A DNA stretch of 16,366 nucleotides from Candidatus Nitrosopumilus sp. (lineage in GTDB: Archaea; Thermoproteota; Nitrososphaeria; Nitrososphaerales; Nitrosopumilaceae), in contig JAEMQG010000134.1 of assembly GCA_022758935.1 (NCBI GenBank), positions 1 through 16,366 on the forward strand, written 5' to 3'. Every line of letters begins with the position of its first letter. Position 1 is the first letter of the stretch. Under the pieces are notes generated by a model, which was given only the letters and a program-made list of their open reading frames with translations, was not told the origin of the DNA and made no database searches. Shown here piece by piece: positions 12,266 to 16,366 of the stretch. The position numbers and the translations under genes are program-made.

Positions 12266-13564
12266 ATGGGTGAAGTAAACAAGAATTATTCCAATCCATA
12301 TTACAATTTTGTACTGGCTGGAATAGACATTGCATCAAAATATAATTCTGCTTTTCTTGAGGCAGCTGAAAAATCTTTTGAATCGTTTTTAAACAAAAAA
12401 GGTGAAACACAACAAAAAACCCAAACTAATATCAGAACTTCGTTTGATTCTACGCTGCGCGATTGTCTTAACGAAAATATTTTTGCATCAAGTATGGCAG
12501 ATTATGTTGATGCCTGGACAAAAATACTCCCTTCATTGTATAACCAATTTAGAAATAATTTCAACTTCTCACTATATGAAAACAAATTATTAGAACCAAT
12601 TAGAGACACCATCAACAGAACCCCATCAGAAGTAATTGAGATGAAGGGGAGATTCAAACTGCTTCACTATAAATCAGAATATCCGATAATTCACAAGACT
12701 CCAATCCTTGTAATTTATTATCTTATCAATCGACATTATATTTTGGATCTCTTACCAAAGATCAGTGTTATTAAAAATCTTCAAAGGCAAGGTTTTGACA
12801 TCTATACAACAGACTGGAATAATCCAGCATCATATAGCAGAGATCTTACTCTGGAAACTTATGCCGAAGAATATGTGGGGTATGCAGTAGAAAAGATCAA
12901 GGAGACAAGCGGTTCCAATAAAGTTTCCTTGTTCGGGTATTGCTGGGGAGGGATATTTGCTTTGATTTATGCAGCAATGTATCCTCAAAATGTTAAAAAT
13001 CTAATTTTACATGCAACACCCACAGACATAGAAAAAGAAGAGACGACGATAGAGAATTGGACTACGCATCTTAACGTAAATAACTTGATAGATACGTTTG
13101 GAAATGTGCCGGGTTGGTTCTTAAACTTGGCATTTGTTTTACGTAATCCAGTTGAAGTATTATTAAAATATCCCAGGTATTTCAGTGAACCACGTAATCT
13201 TGAGGAGATAAACCAATTTTTTGCAATTGAGACTTGGCTTTATGATAGTATCCCAATTATTGGAGAGATTTATCGTGAAATAGTAGAACAAGTGTATAGA
13301 CATAACCTATTGATAAAAAACAAGATGAAAGTGGGTAAAGATACCATTGACCTCAAAAATATAACCATGCCTGTTTTGAATATAATCGGCACAGAAGATG
13401 ATCTTGTCCCACCATCGGCAAGCAAATCAATAATTAATGTCATAGGAAGTGTTGACAAAAAACTAATCGAATTTCCAACAGGTCACGTTGGATTGTGCAT
13501 AAGCAGAAATGCACATGAGAAATTATGGCCAGAGGTTGGAAGATGGCTTGGTGCGCGATCATAA
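12266..13564 (+). CDS. phaC: Poly(3-hydroxyalkanoate) synthase, class III-type PhaC subunit
   Basis: A 432-residue alpha/beta hydrolase that polymerises 3-hydroxyacyl-CoA into storage polyester. The lipase-like box GYCWGG places the catalytic Cys at 226; Asp378 (in GTEDDLVPP) and His407 (in PTGHVGL) complete the triad. Upstream, ILVIYYLINRHYILDLLP and GFDIYTTDWNNP (176-187) are conserved PhaC blocks. The length is well short of class I/II enzymes (about 560-600 residues) and close to class III PhaC, which needs PhaE; no PhaE-like gene is in this window. The first 100 residues are more variable. The start is chosen as the first ATG, with a weak TATA-like AGTTATGTAG about 26 nt upstream. The ATPase gene follows after 17 nt on the same strand and may be co-transcribed. 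Confidence 0.92.
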   Translation: MGEVNKNYSNPYYNFVLAGIDIASKYNSAFLEAAEKSFESFLNKKGETQQKTQTNIRTSFDSTLRDCLNENIFASSMADYVDAWTKILPSLYNQFRNNFNFSLYENKLLEPIRDTINRTPSEVIEMKGRFKLLHYKSEYPIIHKTPILVIYYLINRHYILDLLPKISVIKNLQRQGFDIYTTDWNNPASYSRDLTLETYAEEYVGYAVEKIKETSGSNKVSLFGYCWGGIFALIYAAMYPQNVKNLILHATPTDIEKEETTIENWTTHLNVNNLIDTFGNVPGWFLNLAFVLRNPVEVLLKYPRYFSEPRNLEEINQFFAIETWLYDSIPIIGEIYREIVEQVYRHNLLIKNKMKVGKDTIDLKNITMPVLNIIGTEDDLVPPSASKSIINVIGSVDKKLIEFPTGHVGLCISRNAHEKLWPEVGRWLGARS

Positions 13565-13581
13565 TCAAATAATAATTTAAC

Positions 13582-16110
13582 ATGATGCACAAAAACCAAA
13601 AAGAGGATGAGGTCAGCATCTCGGGACTTACCATTGAGGAAATTTTTGCGCATTTTGGAACCTCAGAAAATGGTTTGAGTAGAAATATGGCTGAAAAAAA
13701 CCTAGTCAAATATGGTCCAAACATACTCAAACCAAAAAAGAAAATGGATCCTTTTACACTATTTTTCAATCAATTTAAAAATCCAATTATTCTCATCTTG
13801 ATTTCCGCATCAATTCTATCCCTAATTCTTAACAACTCTGTAGATGCAATAATAATTTTGATCATTGTTTTTGTTAGCAGCATACTTGGTTTTTGGCAAG
13901 AACGAGGAGCTGCAGATGCAGTAAAGAAACTTTTGTCAATAGTTCAAATCAAGTCAACTGTTCTTCGTGATTGCAAACATGAACGAATTCCTGTTGAACA
14001 GATTGTTCCAGGAGATGTAGTGATTCTTAGTGCTGGGGACATGGTACCTGGGGATGGAGTATTAATTGAATCAAGAGATCTTTTTGTGAATGAATCTACA
14101 TTAACTGGAGAGACATATCCAGTTGAAAAACACCCAGACCAAAACAGATCATCACCAGACAAAGATAAAAAAAATCTTGTCTTTATGAGTAGTAATATCA
14201 TAAGTGGTGATTGCACAGTACTTGTGACAAAAACCGCCACCAATACAGAGATAGGGAAAATTTCAGAACGGTTAAAATTCAGACAGCCCGAAACAGAATT
14301 TGAACGCGGCACAAGAAAATTCGGTTACTTTCTAATGCAGATCACACTAATCCTGGTAATTGCAATTTTTGCAATAAACTCTTATTTTGGAAGACCGATA
14401 ATAGACGCATTTCTATTCTCAATAGCTTTGGCTGTTGGGCTCACACCACAGTTGCTTCCTGCAATAATTATCATCAATCTATCAAAAGGGGCAAAAAAAA
14501 TGGCATCAAAAAAAGTAATCGTCAAGCGACTGGAATCTATTGAAAACCTAGGAAGTATGAACGTGCTTTGCTCTGATAAAACTGGGACACTTACAAAGGG
14601 AGAGATGAAGATAAAATCAACAATCGATACAGAGGGCACAGATAATCAAAAAATTCTTTTGTATGCATTTTTGAATGCGTCATTTGAATCTGGATTTACA
14701 AATCCAATCGATGAATGTATTAAAAATCAAAACAAGTTTGACATTAGAAACTTTTCTAAATTAGATGAAATACCTTATGACTTCATAAGAAAACGTCTCA
14801 GCATCCTAGTTTCATCTGAAAATGAAAATTTACACATTACAAAAGGAGCATTAAAGAACATACTTGAGATTTGCACAAGAGTAGAGCTTGCAAATAGTAA
14901 TATCATAGAACTTGAATCTGTTAAAGAAAAAATCGAAAAACAGTTTGAACATCTGAGTAACGATGGATTTCGAACACTTGGAGTTTCTTATAAAAAAATA
15001 ACAAAATCGCGCATATCCAAAGATGATGAGTTGGAGATGATATTTCTTGGTTTTCTTGTTTTTTTTGATCCGATAAAATCTGGGACTGCCGATACTATTA
15101 GAGAGCTAAGTGATCTTGGAATATCTACAAAGATAATTAGTGGAGACAATAGATACGTTGTCAAATATGTCGGTACACAAATCGGGTTATCTACGGACAT
15201 AATACTGACGGGTAGTGAGTTGCATAACATTAGTGATGAGGCACTACTTAACCAAGTTAACAATGTAAGTGTTTTTGCGGAAATAGAGCCCACTCAAAAA
15301 GAGCGAATTATTCTTGCCCTTAAAAAATCAAATAACGTAGTAGGATTTCTTGGCGACGGAGTAAATGATGCAATAGCTCTTCATGCAGCAGATGTTGGCA
15401 TTTCAGTTGAAAGTGCTGTTGATGTTGCTAAAGAAAGTGCAGATGTCGTTTTACTTGAAAAGGATTTGAAAATTCTTGCAGAAGGAGTAATGTTGGGTAG
15501 GACTGCATTTGTTAATACTCTCAAGTATGTCTTTATGGCAACTAGTGCAAACTTTGGAAACATGTTCAGTATGGCGGGGGCATCACTTTTTTTGTCATTT
15601 CTTCCATTATTACCAAAACAAATTTTGCTTGAAAATTTAATGACAGATTTTCCTGAATTGACCATATCCACAGACAATGTAGATAAGAAATTGGTACAGC
15701 GGCCAAGAAGATGGAATATCAAATTCATACGTAAATTTATGATCACATTTGGATTTTTGAGTGTAGTATTTGATTTTCTAGCATTTGGAGTTTTTACATT
15801 ATTACAAGCAACAGAGCAAGACTTCAGAACAGGGTGGTTTGTTGAATCGGTCATATCTGCATCAGTAGTGGTGTTGATAATTCGTACAGAGAAGCCATTT
15901 TTTAAAAGCAGGCCAAGCAAAAATCTTTTGATTGCAACTTTATCCCTAGTTATTGCTACGTTAATTTTCCCACTAACGCCACTTGCCAAGATACTTGGAT
16001 TTGTGACAATACCTGCATCATTCTATGCTTCCATAGCTGTGATAATATCGCTGTATATCGTGAGTGCTGAAATTGTCAAAAAGAAATTTTATTCAAAGAT
16101 GGAGACGTGA
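13582..16110 (+). CDS. mgtA: MgtA-type (P-IIIB) magnesium-transporting P-type ATPase
   Basis: An 842-residue P-type ATPase. Domains in order: N-terminal cation-ATPase segment (13-60), M1-M2 (about 66-106), actuator with TGE (175-177), M3-M4 (about 248-298), phosphorylation site DKTGT with Asp332, nucleotide-binding KGA (421-423), hinge GDGVNDA (591-597), and M5-M10 to the end. Blocks LTPQLLPAIIIINLSKGAKKM, VKRLESIENLGSMNVLCSDK and NFGNMFSMAGASLFLSFLPL correspond closely to MgtA/MgtB signatures (LTPEMLP...NLAKGA, VKRL...GAMDVLC, NFGNVFS), favouring Mg2+ uptake over Ca2+ or H+ pumping. It is slightly shorter than enterobacterial MgtA (about 900), mainly at the N-terminus. Two adjacent ATGs (13582, 13585) are possible starts. 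Located 17 nt behind phaC; no metabolic link is obvious. Confidence 0.9.
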   Translation: MMHKNQKEDEVSISGLTIEEIFAHFGTSENGLSRNMAEKNLVKYGPNILKPKKKMDPFTLFFNQFKNPIILILISASILSLILNNSVDAIIILIIVFVSSILGFWQERGAADAVKKLLSIVQIKSTVLRDCKHERIPVEQIVPGDVVILSAGDMVPGDGVLIESRDLFVNESTLTGETYPVEKHPDQNRSSPDKDKKNLVFMSSNIISGDCTVLVTKTATNTEIGKISERLKFRQPETEFERGTRKFGYFLMQITLILVIAIFAINSYFGRPIIDAFLFSIALAVGLTPQLLPAIIIINLSKGAKKMASKKVIVKRLESIENLGSMNVLCSDKTGTLTKGEMKIKSTIDTEGTDNQKILLYAFLNASFESGFTNPIDECIKNQNKFDIRNFSKLDEIPYDFIRKRLSILVSSENENLHITKGALKNILEICTRVELANSNIIELESVKEKIEKQFEHLSNDGFRTLGVSYKKITKSRISKDDELEMIFLGFLVFFDPIKSGTADTIRELSDLGISTKIISGDNRYVVKYVGTQIGLSTDIILTGSELHNISDEALLNQVNNVSVFAEIEPTQKERIILALKKSNNVVGFLGDGVNDAIALHAADVGISVESAVDVAKESADVVLLEKDLKILAEGVMLGRTAFVNTLKYVFMATSANFGNMFSMAGASLFLSFLPLLPKQILLENLMTDFPELTISTDNVDKKLVQRPRRWNIKFIRKFMITFGFLSVVFDFLAFGVFTLLQATEQDFRTGWFVESVISASVVVLIIRTEKPFFKSRPSKNLLIATLSLVIATLIFPLTPLAKILGFVTIPASFYASIAVIISLYIVSAEIVKKKFYSKMET

Positions 16111-16366
16111 GATTTCGAATTAAAGTATCGTAATCTTAAGGCGTGGGGGTTTATGACAGGTAGGGAGATTTTGTACTATTCCTCTGATAATAGGGGCTGA
16201 AAAAAGACTAATTTTTCACAGATCATAAATCATTCATCAGATATCATCAAAATATGGAGAGATTTTCAATTGACCCAGATGCCAAGAATTGTTTGGAGAG
16301 AAGATATGAGTTTAATCTACCATAATTCATTTTACAAATAGAGGATTCTTATTTTCAAGATCCATC
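16111..16366. other. Downstream flank, no clear gene
   Basis: About 255 bp to the window edge. A 23-codon ORF (ATG 16254 to TAA 16325, beginning MERFSIDPDA) has a TATA-like TCATAAATC at about 16223-16231 at the leaderless distance; I give it low weight. No terminator hairpin was seen directly after the ATPase gene. Confidence 0.3.

Noticed and set aside
13270..15989. Several minus-strand ORFs of 62-202 codons
   Set aside because: They run antisense to phaC and the ATPase gene, which have complete catalytic motifs; no domain-like features or promoters were seen for the antisense frames.
1..16366. CRISPR array, insertion sequence or prophage
   Set aside because: No regularly spaced repeats beyond the promoter element, no transposase of normal length, and no phage structural genes.

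Overview
The window looks like a chromosomal piece of an ammonia-oxidising archaeon of the Nitrosopumilus/Nitrosarchaeum type (Nitrososphaerota, formerly Thaumarchaeota). Support: strongly AT-rich DNA; many genes whose ATG lies about 22-28 nt after a TATA-like box, as in leaderless archaeal transcripts; a secreted protein with WVKNNAGWWADG repeats; a short-intron tRNA-Leu; many tiny zinc-ribbon or zinc-finger proteins; and an archaeal class III-type PHA synthase. Genus and species are inference.

Layout. 1-383 (-): 5' part of a secreted WVKNNAGWWADG-repeat protein. 540-2482 (+): DUF1722 protein and class I photolyase, an apparent operon. 2496-3875 (-): SDR/NmrA-like protein with a four-helix membrane tail, convergent with photolyase and preceded by a possible 27-codon leader ORF. 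4137-4979 (+): cobalamin-binding protein with the Wx9EH and ExHxxG signatures of CarH/LitR photoreceptors but no MerR domain. 5100-5358 (+): decayed C-terminus of a phytoene-desaturase-like FAD enzyme. 5442-6125 (-): secreted, membrane-anchored protein. 6232-7208 (+): a 39-residue membrane protein, then a compact operon of zinc ribbon, PPOX-like flavoprotein and zinc ribbon. 7444-7626 (+): zinc-ribbon protein. 7652-8894 (-): HD hydrolase and DedA/YqaA-like membrane protein. 9079-9201 (+): C2H2 micro-protein. 9239-9338 (-): tRNA-Leu(CAA). 9859-10356 (-): Met-rich secreted/anchored protein. 10708-11139 (+): two-CBS protein. 11140-12265: mostly non-coding, with several tiny ORFs and two inverted repeats. 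12266-16110 (+): PHA synthase and MgtA-type P-type ATPase.

Main interpretation. Positions 540-5358 resemble the light-response clusters that bacteria place under the B12 photoreceptors CarH/LitR: photolyase, DUF1722, an NmrA-like SDR, a carotenoid-type desaturase (here a relic) and the B12-binding regulator. The archaeal protein keeps the cobalamin-binding signatures but has an N-terminal segment resembling the start of some transposases instead of a MerR helix-turn-helix. Around the cluster an 11-bp element, TTRGCACTAGT, recurs at promoters. At four of them (for the genes starting at 383-, 3967-/3875-, 4137+ and 6526+) it forms a direct repeat with an 18-19 bp period whose proximal copy abuts the TATA box. 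It could be the operator of this regulator, or a general upstream promoter element of this lineage. Everything here was read by eye; no search or alignment was run.
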